Positions 39,602 to 47,949 of a DNA stretch of 64,000 nt are shown one piece after another. The position numbers and the translations under genes are program-made. Position 1 is the stretch's first letter; every line of letters begins with the position of its first letter. The stretch is from Microvirga vignae. Its GTDB lineage: Bacteria; Pseudomonadota; Alphaproteobacteria; Rhizobiales; Beijerinckiaceae. The notes beneath the pieces are model-generated. The model worked only from the letters and a program-made list of their open reading frames with translations. It was not told where the DNA came from and made no database searches. Where the stretch lies: contig NZ_LCYG01000055.1 of assembly GCF_001017175.1 (NCBI RefSeq), positions 27,392 through 91,391 on the forward strand. The letters run 5' to 3'.

Positions 39602-39939
39602 TTTTAATCTCCTTGACCGTTTTACCTCCCGTTCAACGCCTGATGTTGGATGCGGTTTCATCCCAGCGTGGCAATTATCTTAAACCCCTGTGCATAAATC
39701 ATAATTAATCTTGGCCTTATGCCGCACTAATCTGAACGCCTGTTCATCTCGAAAGGGGTTGACCCGATTTCGCGTCGCTCTTACTCCGGGAAGGAAATAC
39801 AAGCGCATCGTGCGGAAAAGTGGACCTGGTTTTCCGCGTCACGCGATGCGCTCGCTAAGGGAAGCAAGCATCGGAGCGATCCCAAAAGTGCACGTCCACT
39901 TTTCACGTCCGATGCTTTAGAGATAAAGGCGCACGGCTT
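39602..39939. other. Intergenic region upstream of gatB
   Basis: No gene is seen in this 338-base gap. The left half is AT-rich and divergent to the minus-strand membrane gene, so it probably holds its promoter. The right half is mostly the repeat at 39,803-39,918. Confidence 0.5.
39803..39918. repeat. Second intergenic repeat family, copy 2
   Basis: Contains GCGCATCGTGCGGAAAAGTG, AAGCATCGGAGCGATCCCAA and GTCCACTTTTCACGTCCGAT, in the same order as 38,455-38,590. Internal palindromes (CGGAAAAGTGGACCTGGTTTTCCG) suggest a folded element. It ends 22 bases before the gatB start. Confidence 0.65.
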
Positions 39940-41415
39940 ATGAACGCTCCGGTCAAACCTAAGAAGCTCATCAAAGGCGCGACAGGCGATTGGGAAATCG
40001 TCATTGGTATGGAAATCCATGCCCAGGTGACGAGCCAGGCCAAGCTGTTCTCCGGCGCCTCGACGGCTTTCGGCGGCAATCCGAACAGCCATGTCTCTCT
40101 CGTGGATGCGGCCATGCCCGGCATGCTGCCCGTCATCAACGAGGAATGCGTCCGCCAGGCGATCCGCACGGGCCTCGGCCTGAAGGCGCAGATCAACCTG
40201 AAGAGCACCTTCGACCGGAAGAACTATTTTTATCCGGATCTGCCGCAGGGCTATCAGATCAGCCAGTACAAGAGCCCCATCGTGGGCGAGGGCGAGGTGA
40301 TCGTGGACGTGCCGGAGACCGGCGAGACGATCATGGTGCGCATCGAGCGCCTGCACCTCGAGCAGGATGCCGGCAAGTCGATCCACGACCTGCACCCCAC
40401 CATGAGCTTCGTCGATCTCAACCGTTCTGGCGTGGCGCTCATGGAAATCGTGTCGAAGCCGGACCTGCGCTCGGCGGACGAGGCGCGCGCCTACGTCACC
40501 AAGCTGCGCACGATTTTGCGCTATCTCGGCACCTGCGACGGCGACATGGACAAGGGCAATCTTCGTGCCGACGTGAACGTGTCCGTCCGCCGTCCCGGCG
40601 AGGAATTCGGCACCCGCTGCGAGATCAAGAACGTCAACTCCATCCGCTTCATCGGCCAGGCGATCGAAGTCGAGGCGCGCCGCCAGATCGCGATCCTGGA
40701 AGACGGCGGCGTGATCGAGCAGGAAACCCGTCTCTTCGATCCGGGCAAGGGCGAGACGCGCTCCATGCGTTCGAAGGAAGAGGCGCACGATTACCGCTAC
40801 TTCCCCGACCCGGACTTGCTGCCGCTCGAATTCGACCAGGCTTACGTGGACGATCTGGCCCAGCACCTGCCGGAACTGCCGGACGCCAAGAAGGCCCGCT
40901 TCATGAGCGATTACGGCCTGTCGTCCTACGATGCGGGCGTGCTGGTGGCCGAGCGGGCTTCGGCCGACTTCTTTGAGGAAGTCGCGAAGGGCCGCGACGG
41001 CAAGGCCGCCGCGAACTGGATCATCAACGAACTGTTCGGCCGCCTGAACAAGGAAGGCAAGGACATCACGCAATCGCCGGTCTCTGCTCAGCAACTCGGT
41101 GCCATCATCGAACTCATCGGCGAGAACGTGATCTCCGGCAAGATCGCCAAGGACCTGTTCGAGATCGTCTTCACGGAGGGCGGCGATCCGCGCGAGATCG
41201 TGGAAAAGCGCGGCATGAAGCAGGTGACCGATACGGGCGCCATCGAGAAAGCCATCGACGAGGTCATCGCGGCCAATCCCGATAAGGTCGAGCAGGCCAA
41301 GGCCAAGCCCACGCTGCTCGGCTGGTTCGTCGGCCAGGTGATGAAGCAGACCGGCGGCAAGGCCAATCCGCAGGCCGTCAACGAGATCCTGAAGTCCAAG
41401 CTCGGGATCGAGTGA
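39940..41415 (+). CDS. gatB: Asp-tRNA(Asn)/Glu-tRNA(Gln) amidotransferase subunit B
   Basis: 491-aa kinase/tRNA-binding subunit that activates the misacylated tRNA. The start ([30 protein letters not shown]), the central [40 protein letters not shown] and [19 protein letters not shown], and the YqeY-like helical tail ([18 protein letters not shown]) are diagnostic. It works with GatC and GatA upstream to supply Gln-tRNA and Asn-tRNA. The stop overlaps the start of a GNAT gene (GTGA). Confidence 0.96.
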   Translation: MNAPVKPKKLIKGATGDWEIVIGMEIHAQVTSQAKLFSGASTAFGGNPNSHVSLVDAAMPGMLPVINEECVRQAIRTGLGLKAQINLKSTFDRKNYFYPDLPQGYQISQYKSPIVGEGEVIVDVPETGETIMVRIERLHLEQDAGKSIHDLHPTMSFVDLNRSGVALMEIVSKPDLRSADEARAYVTKLRTILRYLGTCDGDMDKGNLRADVNVSVRRPGEEFGTRCEIKNVNSIRFIGQAIEVEARRQIAILEDGGVIEQETRLFDPGKGETRSMRSKEEAHDYRYFPDPDLLPLEFDQAYVDDLAQHLPELPDAKKARFMSDYGLSSYDAGVLVAERASADFFEEVAKGRDGKAAANWIINELFGRLNKEGKDITQSPVSAQQLGAIIELIGENVISGKIAKDLFEIVFTEGGDPREIVEKRGMKQVTDTGAIEKAIDEVIAANPDKVEQAKAKPTLLGWFVGQVMKQTGGKANPQAVNEILKSKLGIE

Positions 41416-41921
41416 TCGTGGGCGAGGCGCTGAATGTCGCTGACAACGCTCTTGTCCTGCGCGTCGCGGAAGATCGCGATGCGCAGGATCTCTTCGGGCT
41501 TCTGTCTCTCTGCTTCGCCGACTATCCCGGCTGCTTCATCGATCCCCACGACGATCTGAAGGATCTTCGTGCGCCGGGATCGCCGCGACAGAATGATGGC
41601 GTTCTATGGGTGATGGAGGACGAGAGCGGACGCATCTGCGCGTGCGTTTCCGTCGATTTTCCCGAAGCCGACGTAGCGGAGCTCCATCGACTTTACGTGC
41701 GTCCCGACCAGCGCGGCCGAGGGCTCGGCTCGTCGCTCGTGCGCGCTGTCGAGCGTCACGCTCGCGAGAAGGGTGCGACGCGCATGTTCTTCTGGTCCGA
41801 CACGCGCTTCACCGATGCGCACCGGCTCTACAAGACATTGGGCTACACGCAGACCGATCGGCGGCGCGATCTCGGCGATATTTCCAACTCGTCGGAATAC
41901 CGGTTTGAGAAGGATCTCTGA
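41412..41921 (+). CDS. GNAT-family N-acetyltransferase
   Basis: 169-aa acetyltransferase. The acetyl-CoA loop is [20 protein letters not shown]; strand 4 ELHRLYV and the C-terminal [20 protein letters not shown] complete the fold. GTG 41412 overlaps the gatB stop; GTG 41418 is an alternative. The substrate cannot be told from sequence. Its coupling to gatB is probably positional. Confidence 0.82.
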   Translation: MIVGEALNVADNALVLRVAEDRDAQDLFGLLSLCFADYPGCFIDPHDDLKDLRAPGSPRQNDGVLWVMEDESGRICACVSVDFPEADVAELHRLYVRPDQRGRGLGSSLVRAVERHAREKGATRMFFWSDTRFTDAHRLYKTLGYTQTDRRRDLGDISNSSEYRFEKDL

Positions 41922-41941
41922 GGCGGTTGCTCGTCAACGTC

Positions 41942-42037
41942 GCCATGGCTGGGCCCTTTCCCGGCCATCCACATCTTTGAACTGTAGCGCCAAAGAAGAC
42001 GTGGATCCCCGGACCAAGTCCGGGGATGACGAGGAGC
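41942..42037. repeat. Dispersed double-hairpin repeat, copy 3
   Basis: GGCTGGGCCCTTTCCCGGCC, then CCACATCTTTG, then GACGTGGATCCCCGGACC and GTCCGGGGATGACG. It separates the GNAT gene from the convergent cyclase gene. Confidence 0.7.
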
Positions 42038-42041
42038 GGCT

Positions 42042-43448
42042 TCACGGAATCTCATAAACCGAGAACTCGTTGTTGATCCCGCGCAGGGTGGTCTTCTGCA
42101 GGGTCGGGTGCAGGCCTTGCGTTTCGATGATCTCGAGAGCTTCAGGGTTCTCGATCACGGTTCCGGTTGCATAGATCGAGCGTGAGTCCGCAAGGTTCTG
42201 GACCCTTGAAGCGATATTCACGGTCTGCCCGAAATAGTCCTGCCGCTCATTGAGGACGACGGCAAGGCATGGGCCCTCGTGAATGCCGATCTTGAGCAGG
42301 AGGTCCTCATGTCCGCGCTGCTCGTTCAGCGTGCGCATGGCCTCTCGCATTCTGAGCGCAGCAGAGACGGCGTGATCTGGCGTCGGGAAGGTGGCCATCA
42401 CCGCGTCGCCGATGGTCTTCACCACGGCCCCGGCCTCGGAGGCTACGATCTCATTCAGCACGCGGAAATGCTCGCGCACCAGATCGTAGGCCACGAGGTC
42501 TCCGACACGCTCATAGAGCTCTGTCGAGCCCTTGAGGTCGGTGAAGAGGAAGGTGAGACTCGTGATCTTCAATCGCTGATCGATATCGAGCGTTTCCGTG
42601 CGGTAGAGGTCGCGGAAAGTCTGGTTCGTCAGAAGGCGCTTGGCGGTGAGGAAGGGGCGACGGTGCTCCATCAGTTCATGCAGGGCATCGCTGGCGAGCC
42701 ACACGGCGGGAAGCGTGCGCCTCTTGGTATGGTTCTCGAGCAGGAGGCGGACGGGGCCAGGACGCAGCTCCACCGTGTCGTTTTCCGCAGGCTGCTCCGT
42801 CAGAATCAGAGACAGATTCTGGCGCTCGCGAGTGGGTTCGCCTTTAACCTCGACGAACTGGGTGGCATGCGTCACTGGATCGAAGACGATCACGAATGCC
42901 GGAGGGAGCTGCAGAGAGAGGATGACCCGCTCTCCCGGAGAAAGCTCGACGGAATCGAGCATGATTTCCTCAAGGCGCTTCTCGAAATCGTCCGGCAGAT
43001 CGACGCCGGAACTCCAGAAAATCTGGCGTAAGTATTCCGGCATCGGAAGCTTGTCCGGCTCATGCGCTGCGATCTTGCGCACTCGCGGGCTGACCGTGAA
43101 GGTCACTTCGACCATTTCATCGAGGGTGGGTTCATATCCGGCGGCACAGAGAGCGCAGCTGTATTCCTCTTTCTTTAAGGACTTCAGGCTTGCGCCTGCA
43201 TCCATCACCCCGCCGCAGCCTGGGCACAGGACGTTCCAGGACAACTCGAAAAGGCCAAGCCGCGCGGCGTGCAGGAAGGCCGCAATGGTGCCCTCCTCGT
43301 GGAGATGGTGCTTGGCAGCGAAAGCGAGAACGTTGATGCGGTTCAGCTCATGGTCCGGTGCCTCGCGGATCAGGTGCTCGATGGCATCGACGGCATCGGG
43401 GTCTGCCGATTGACGCAGTATTGTGAGAAGTTTCTGATCTTCACTCAT
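42042..43448 (-). CDS. Class III adenylate/guanylate cyclase with zinc-ribbon N-terminus
   Basis: 468-aa protein. Residues 75-101 contain a possible zinc ribbon (CPGC at 75-78 and CALC at 98-101) within an N-terminal region resembling DUF5939, seen before cyclase domains. The catalytic domain starts about 295: TFLFTDLKGSTELYERVGD with metal ligand Asp304, TIGDAVMATF with Asp348, and GQTVNIASRVQNLA. It likely makes cAMP in response to a signal bound by the N-terminal half; there is no membrane span. The start at 43448 has GGAGG upstream. The longer frame has no ribosome site. Confidence 0.88.
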   Translation of the reverse strand: MSEDQKLLTILRQSADPDAVDAIEHLIREAPDHELNRINVLAFAAKHHLHEEGTIAAFLHAARLGLFELSWNVLCPGCGGVMDAGASLKSLKKEEYSCALCAAGYEPTLDEMVEVTFTVSPRVRKIAAHEPDKLPMPEYLRQIFWSSGVDLPDDFEKRLEEIMLDSVELSPGERVILSLQLPPAFVIVFDPVTHATQFVEVKGEPTRERQNLSLILTEQPAENDTVELRPGPVRLLLENHTKRRTLPAVWLASDALHELMEHRRPFLTAKRLLTNQTFRDLYRTETLDIDQRLKITSLTFLFTDLKGSTELYERVGDLVAYDLVREHFRVLNEIVASEAGAVVKTIGDAVMATFPTPDHAVSAALRMREAMRTLNEQRGHEDLLLKIGIHEGPCLAVVLNERQDYFGQTVNIASRVQNLADSRSIYATGTVIENPEALEIIETQGLHPTLQKTTLRGINNEFSVYEIP

Positions 43449-43650
43449 GGTCCGACCTCCTTCGAGGTGCAGGTGCGCCTTGAGTCTTGGGCATCGTTGT
43501 ATGCAGTATTTTACGCACACTCGTAGATGCCGGCTTTGGATGCTCAGAATAGCACTTCACGGGCTCAAAGGCTTGCAAAACAAGGACTTGAGCACGCAAT
43601 CGAGCAGCAGAAAGGGACGAGGAGGCAAATTGATGGCGCGGAAAAGGCTT

Positions 43651-44070
43651 TTACGTTTCTGCCACGCCGTATTCTTCTGCATAACGGTTCGCGATCCGTG
43701 TCTGCCATAGACACAGAACCGGGGTGACGATGAGCTCAAGAACCAAGCCTCCCATCATGAAGAAGGAAGGCAGGCCGGTGAGCATGAGGCCGATCAGGCG
43801 GCCTAAGCCCCCGATGACGACGAGCAACGTCAGAAACCGGAAACGACTGGTCTTGTCCTCGATGCCGGGCAGCGTGCTCCAGAAGCATAGACCGATGCCG
43901 AGCAGGAGGCCGGACATGAAGCGGAAATGGCTCTCCGCCGAGATGCTCACCGCATCGCCCGTGAGGGCCTGCCCGAAGAGGACGCCGTAAAGCCCCGTTG
44001 CCACGGGAACCGTGGCAATGATGGCAACTGTCTGCTGCAGCAGCTTCCGCTCACGTTTCATGCTGGGCAT
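43651..44070 (-). CDS. DUF4345 family membrane protein
   Basis: 139-aa protein with four predicted spans: TVAIIATVPVATGLYGVLFG, FRFMSGLLLGIGLCFWSTLP, FLTLLVVIGGLGRLIGLMLT and FMMGGLVLELIVTPVLCLWQ. The HFRFMSG...GIGL.....P motif order is typical of DUF4345. The start is at 44070 because GGAGGA lies eight bases upstream. It is divergent from the glutathione transferase gene. The function is unknown. In the 200 bases between this gene and the cyclase I see no convincing gene. Confidence 0.8.
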   Translation of the reverse strand: MPSMKRERKLLQQTVAIIATVPVATGLYGVLFGQALTGDAVSISAESHFRFMSGLLLGIGLCFWSTLPGIEDKTSRFRFLTLLVVIGGLGRLIGLMLTGLPSFFMMGGLVLELIVTPVLCLWQTRIANRYAEEYGVAET

Positions 44071-44157
44071 AACTGGTCCTCCCTGGGGATTCTGCTCCTT
44101 CCGGTTCGAGACGCAATCCTCTAGCTTGAGTCCAAGCAAACTTGCTCACAGGAGCCG

Positions 44158-44802
44158 ATGGTGCCCGCGCGCTTTGAACTTCATGGAATTGCCTTCTCGG
44201 GTCCTACCTACAAGGTCGGCCTGATGCTGTCTCTGGCAGGAGAGGCCTTCGACTACGTGCATGTGCCCCTACGCGAGGGTGCTCACAAGCAGCCGGCTTA
44301 CCTTGCCAAGCAGCGCTACGGTCAGGTGCCGCTGCTGGTCGACAGGAACAACGGACGGCATCTCTGCCAGTCGGCGGCCATCCTGGAATATCTCGCGGAT
44401 ACGCTCGGCAAGTTCGGGGGCGCTACCCTTGAAGAACGACTGCAGGGGCGCGAATGGCTTTACTGGGACTTCGACCGCCTCGCCCCGTCGATCTATCGCA
44501 CGCGTGGTGTCAAACGTGGCTTCCGCCAAGCCGGGCCTGGGATCCTGGAGATGTATGCCGCGGAAGCGAGCACCGCTCTCAAGGTCCTCGACCAGCATTT
44601 GGCGGGTCGCAACTGGATCGTCGGGGAGGACGTCACGATTGCCGATATCGACATCTTCGGCGTGCTGGCTTTCGCAGGCGAGGCGGAGATTGATCTTTCT
44701 CCCTACGCTCATGTCAGCGCGTGGCTGAAGCGCATGGAGGCTCTGCCGGGAATGAAGCTCCCCCAGAACCTTCTGCCGATGGAATCCCGGATCGCCGCAT
44801 GA
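44158..44802 (+). CDS. Glutathione S-transferase family protein
   Basis: 214-aa soluble protein. The thioredoxin-like N-terminal domain has SGPTYKVGLMLSLAGEAFDY, YGQVPLLVDRNNGRHLCQSA and AAILEYLADTLG. The C-terminal helical domain has HLAGRNWIVGEDVTIADIDI. In the usual Ser/Tyr/Cys active-site position the residue is probably Ser14 in AFSGPT. The substrate is unknown. AGGAGC precedes the ATG. The stop overlaps the start of the next gene, a GNAT acetyltransferase (ATGA), so the two form an operon. Confidence 0.85.
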   Translation: MVPARFELHGIAFSGPTYKVGLMLSLAGEAFDYVHVPLREGAHKQPAYLAKQRYGQVPLLVDRNNGRHLCQSAAILEYLADTLGKFGGATLEERLQGREWLYWDFDRLAPSIYRTRGVKRGFRQAGPGILEMYAAEASTALKVLDQHLAGRNWIVGEDVTIADIDIFGVLAFAGEAEIDLSPYAHVSAWLKRMEALPGMKLPQNLLPMESRIAA

Positions 44803-45257
44803 GCGCCCTGGAGTTTCGCGAGGCGAGGGCGGAAGACCTGGAGGCGATCATCCGCCTCCATGAGGAGGATGAACTCGGTGCACACGGAGACGTGTGGTCG
44901 CCCGAGACAAGGCCAGCCTACGAGGCCGCTTTCGCCGCTATCGCCAAAAGCCCGGAGAACATGCTCTTCGTGGCGGTGGATGGCGATGAGGTCGTCGGCA
45001 CGTTCCAGCTCACCTTCATCCCGAATCTCACCGGGCGCGGGGCGTTGCGGGTGAAGGTGGAGAGCGTGAAGGTGAAGGCCGCACGTCGCTCCGGCGGCAT
45101 CGGTGCGAGGATGATGGCCCATGTAGAAAGCGTGGCCCGCGCCCGCGGCGCAGCCATGCTCGAGCTCACATCCAACAAAACCCGCAAGGACGCCCACCGC
45201 TTTTACGAGCGGCTCGGCTTTTCACGATCTCACGAGGGCTTCAAGAAGAGGCTTTGA
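44799..45257 (+). CDS. GNAT-family N-acetyltransferase
   Basis: 152-aa acetyltransferase. The core is FVAVDGDEVVGTFQLTFIPN, then VKAARRSGGIGARMMAHVES (acetyl-CoA loop) and KDAHRFYERLGFSRSHEGFK at the end. Strand-loop VESVKV precedes the pyrophosphate loop, as in the family. It starts at the ATGA overlap with the GST gene at 44799. The substrate is unknown. Confidence 0.85.
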   Translation: MSALEFREARAEDLEAIIRLHEEDELGAHGDVWSPETRPAYEAAFAAIAKSPENMLFVAVDGDEVVGTFQLTFIPNLTGRGALRVKVESVKVKAARRSGGIGARMMAHVESVARARGAAMLELTSNKTRKDAHRFYERLGFSRSHEGFKKRL

Positions 45258-45284
45258 GGAAAGAGCCGAGGCAAAAACCTTCCC

Positions 45285-45378
45285 CGTCATGGTCGGACTT
45301 GTTCCGGCCATGACGTCTTCAGAGCCGCAACGCCTCAAATGCGTGGATCCCCGGCACAAGGCCGGGGATGACGGAGGG
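45285..45378. repeat. Dispersed double-hairpin repeat, copy 4
   Basis: CGTCATGGTCGGACTTGTTC, CCATGACGTCTT, then GCGTGGATCCCCGGCACAAG and GCCGGGGATGACGG. It lies between convergent genes. Confidence 0.7.
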
Positions 45379-45409
45379 GCTCCTCAAGCACCTGCATCGA
45401 AGGATTGCC

Positions 45410-45658
45410 TCAAGCCTTTGTGCCGCTCTTCAGGCGCATGTTGCACTCGCTCCAGAACTTCGGCCACTTGGCGTCCTTCGCGATCTTTCCACCAGCCTTG
45501 GCTTGTTTCCACTCGGCGCTGCACTTGGTCATGCGCTCGCGGGCTGCGATCTGGGCCGCGGTTGGCTCCTTCTTCGGCTTTGTTTCAGCGATGGCCGGAG
45601 CGGCGAAAGCCAGGGCCACGGTGGCGGCGAGTGCCGTGCTGACAATTCGATTCATCAT
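45410..45658 (-). CDS. PsiF-like small secreted protein
   Basis: 82-aa protein with a signal peptide (MMNRIVSTALAATVALAFAA, ending PAIAE) and a mature part containing RMTKCSAEWKQAKAGGKIAK and WPKFWSECNMRLKSG. Two Cys about 26 residues apart and the C..E......F..EC spacing resemble the PsiF repeat of phosphate-starvation-inducible proteins. The start is at either of two adjacent ATGs (45658 or 45655). Expression control cannot be seen. Confidence 0.65.
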   Translation of the reverse strand: MMNRIVSTALAATVALAFAAPAIAETKPKKEPTAAQIAARERMTKCSAEWKQAKAGGKIAKDAKWPKFWSECNMRLKSGTKA

Positions 45659-45846
45659 GAGATCCCCCATAGGCGCTGTGAAAGGCGCGTTGGGCATCTC
45701 ATAATGAAACAATGAAACATGCAAGTGGGGGTGGTCAGCCATGCGCTCTATCCACCGCAAACCAGGGGATGTGAGGGTGCGAGATCAGGTTCGATACCCT
45801 AACTTCTGCACAGCAACCTGTGTCGTTACACAAGGAGAGGCGTGTC

Positions 45847-46554
45847 ATGGCGGCTTCCGCCCAAAAACCGATCGATCTCTATTACTGGCCGACCCCGAAC
45901 GGGTGGAAAATCACCATCATGCTCGAGGAATGCGGGCTGCCCTATGCGATCCACCCGGTGAATATCGGCAAGGGAGACCAGTTCAAGCCTGAGTTCTTAG
46001 ACATCTCGCCCAACAACAAGATGCCGGCCATCGTCGACCATCAGGGTCCCGACGGACAGCCGATCTCCGTGTTCGAGTCCGGCGCAATCCTGCAATATCT
46101 CGGCCGCAAGACGGGCCAGTTCTATCCGCAGGACGAGCGCGGGCGCGTCGAGGTGGAGCAATGGCTGTTCTGGCAGATGGGCGGCTTCGGCCCCATGCTG
46201 GGCCAGACGCATCATTTCCGCATCTATGCGCCGGAGAAGGTGCCTTACGCCATTGAGCGCTACACCAACGAGACCAACCGTCTCTACGGCGTGCTCAACA
46301 AGCGCCTGGCGGACCGGGAATACGTGGCGGGCGACTATTCCATCGCCGATATGTCCATTGCCCCCTGGGCCAAGCTCTGGGAACGCCAGGGCCAGAACAT
46401 CGAGGACTTCCCGCACGTGAAGCGCTGGCTCAATGCTGTGCTTGAGCGTCCGGCGGTGCAGCGCGCCCTTGAGGTCAATGCCGAGGATCGTGGTTCCTAC
46501 GATATGAAGGACCCGGCTGTTCAGGCCGTGCTCTTCGGCCAGAAGGCGCGGTAA
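45847..46554 (+). CDS. Glutathione S-transferase, YfcG/Nu-like
   Basis: 235-aa enzyme. The N-terminal domain DLYYWPTPNGWKITIMLEEC and NKMPAIVDHQGPDGQPISVF, with ESGAILQYLGRKTG, is typical of the YfcG/YghU-type (Nu) class, in which Thr/Asn in TPNGWK act at the glutathione site instead of Tyr. The C-terminal domain has FWQMGGFGPMLGQTHHFRIY and ADMSIAPWAKLW. These enzymes act as disulfide-bond oxidoreductases on glutathione. The start at 45847 follows AAGGAG; a frame opening earlier adds nine residues. Confidence 0.88.
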   Translation: MAASAQKPIDLYYWPTPNGWKITIMLEECGLPYAIHPVNIGKGDQFKPEFLDISPNNKMPAIVDHQGPDGQPISVFESGAILQYLGRKTGQFYPQDERGRVEVEQWLFWQMGGFGPMLGQTHHFRIYAPEKVPYAIERYTNETNRLYGVLNKRLADREYVAGDYSIADMSIAPWAKLWERQGQNIEDFPHVKRWLNAVLERPAVQRALEVNAEDRGSYDMKDPAVQAVLFGQKAR

Positions 46555-46576
46555 CTCATCCCTGAAATCTCTTCGT

Positions 46577-46684
46577 CATGACCGATCCCCGGACTTGATC
46601 CGGGGATCCGTCCCGGCCATGCCCGTTTTGGGAACTGCACGGGATCGAAGGCGTGGATGCCCGCAACGAGTGCGGGCATGACGA
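46577..46684. repeat. Dispersed double-hairpin repeat, copy 5
   Basis: CGTCATGACCGATCCCCGGA, GATCCGGGGATCCG, then GGCGTGGATGCCCGCAACGA and GCGGGCATGACG. It is between convergent genes. Confidence 0.7.
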
Positions 46685-46717
46685 GAGAAGCACCAGAGGG
46701 CGGGAAGGGACGGCTCC

Positions 46718-47122
46718 TCAATTCAACTTAGCCCACGTCTGCGACCGGCAGATGAGCCCACCCAGAACGCAGCCGGAGAGCTGCATGGACTTGCCCGCGA
46801 AGCTCATCTTGCCCGTATAGGTCTTGCCGTCCTTGTAATTGTAGAGCTGACCGGTGAAGCCGTTGCCGGAAGGCTCGATGTTCGAAATCATCTGGACCCC
46901 GACAAGGCTGCGGCCCCTCAAGTTGGCGTCCGGATTGTTCACGTCCCTGGCATCGCCCTGAGTGGAAATGATGGTTCCGCAATAGACCTGCCCGCATTTG
47001 GCGATGCGCACCCGGGTTTCGCCGCTCTCGCTGAGATACGTGCCGCTCGGGTCCAGAGCTTGGGCGTAGGCAACCCCCATCAGAAGAGAAAGTCCAAAGG
47101 CAGCAAGGGGTAGAGACTTCAT
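46718..47122 (-). CDS. DUF2147 family secreted protein
   Basis: 134-aa protein with a signal peptide (SLPLAAFGLSLLMGVAYAQA). The mature part DPSGTYLSESGETRVRIAKC, YCGTIIS, LVGVQMISNIEPSGNGFTGQ, YNYKDGKTYTGKMSFAGKSM and GCVLGGLICRSQTWAKL is the standard DUF2147 lipocalin-like fold. Its Cys residues probably form disulfides in the periplasm. The function is not established. GGAGGGAA precedes the ATG. Confidence 0.9.
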   Translation of the reverse strand: MKSLPLAAFGLSLLMGVAYAQALDPSGTYLSESGETRVRIAKCGQVYCGTIISTQGDARDVNNPDANLRGRSLVGVQMISNIEPSGNGFTGQLYNYKDGKTYTGKMSFAGKSMQLSGCVLGGLICRSQTWAKLN

Positions 47123-47438
47123 GATTTCCCTCCAGGTCGGTCTTCATGGGGCCTATCAGGGGAAGAGACTAGGGGAGACGGCCCAGCTTTCCAACGGGGC
47201 AGGAGCATGGCGTGAAGAAGTGGATACCGGTTCTTCGGCAAAAGCGATGCTCAATCAGGTGCCTCAATCAGGTGCCCAAGAGGCACAGGTGCCCAAGAGG
47301 CAGTTTTTCCGCCGCGAGACCCGCCTCCCCATCTTCACGATAACCTTCGCAATCGCGAAAAGGCGCTTGAGGGGGAGGGGCCTCGCCGCTATAAGCGCCG
47401 GACTTTCCCGATTTCTTCTCTTAAAAGGATGACCTGTC
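47123..47438. other. Intergenic region upstream of ndk
   Basis: No gene is seen in this 316-base gap between divergent genes. It contains small tandem repeats: TCAATCAGGTGCC twice (47,251-47,276) and AGGTGCCCAAGAGGCA twice (47,270-47,303). The last 120 bases probably hold the ndk promoter and leader; TTAAAAGGATG lies just before the start. Confidence 0.5.
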
Positions 47439-47861
47439 ATGGCCATCGAGCGTACTTTCTCCATCATCAAGCCCGACGCAACCGAGCGGAACCTGACCGG
47501 CGCCATCAACGCCGTCATCGAGAACGCCGGCCTGCGCATCGTCGCCCAGAAGCGCATCATCATGTCCCGCCGTGAGGCCGAGGCTTTCTACGCGGTCCAC
47601 AAGGAGCGTCCCTTCTTCGGTGAACTCGTGGACTTCATGATTTCCGGCCCGGTCGTCGTGCAGGTTCTCGAAGGCGAGGGCGCTGTTCTCCGCTACCGCG
47701 AAATCATGGGTGCGACGAACCCGGAGAGCGCTGCCGAGGGCACCATCCGCAAGCTCTACGCCAAGTCGATCGGCGAGAACTCGGTCCACGGCTCCGACAG
47801 CATCGAGAACGCCAAGATCGAGATCGCCCAGTTCTTCTCGGGTAACGAGATCGTCGGCTAA
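47439..47861 (+). CDS. ndk: Nucleoside diphosphate kinase
   Basis: 140-aa enzyme that transfers phosphate from ATP to NDPs to balance nucleotide pools. The start [20 protein letters not shown] is textbook, Arg/Lys ATP contacts are present, and the active-site His is His117 in [16 protein letters not shown] upstream gives a ribosome site, and a clean intrinsic terminator follows. It is monocistronic. Confidence 0.97.
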   Translation: MAIERTFSIIKPDATERNLTGAINAVIENAGLRIVAQKRIIMSRREAEAFYAVHKERPFFGELVDFMISGPVVVQVLEGEGAVLRYREIMGATNPESAAEGTIRKLYAKSIGENSVHGSDSIENAKIEIAQFFSGNEIVG

Positions 47862-47892
47862 GCCTTCTTCGGCATGCCGCGCAAAATGATCA

Positions 47893-47915
47893 GGCCGCCT
47901 TCATGGCGGCCTTTT
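47893..47915 (+). terminator. Intrinsic terminator of ndk
   Basis: GGCCGCC (47893-47899) pairs with GGCGGCC (47905-47911), followed by TTTTCTTT. Confidence 0.85.
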
Positions 47916-47949
47916 CTTTGGCCTTCAGCTCCGTCATCATGCGTGCACC

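Noticed and set aside
43527..43727. 66-aa plus-strand frame between the cyclase and DUF4345 genes
   Set aside because: It overlaps the DUF4345 gene antisense, has no ribosome site and shows no domain.
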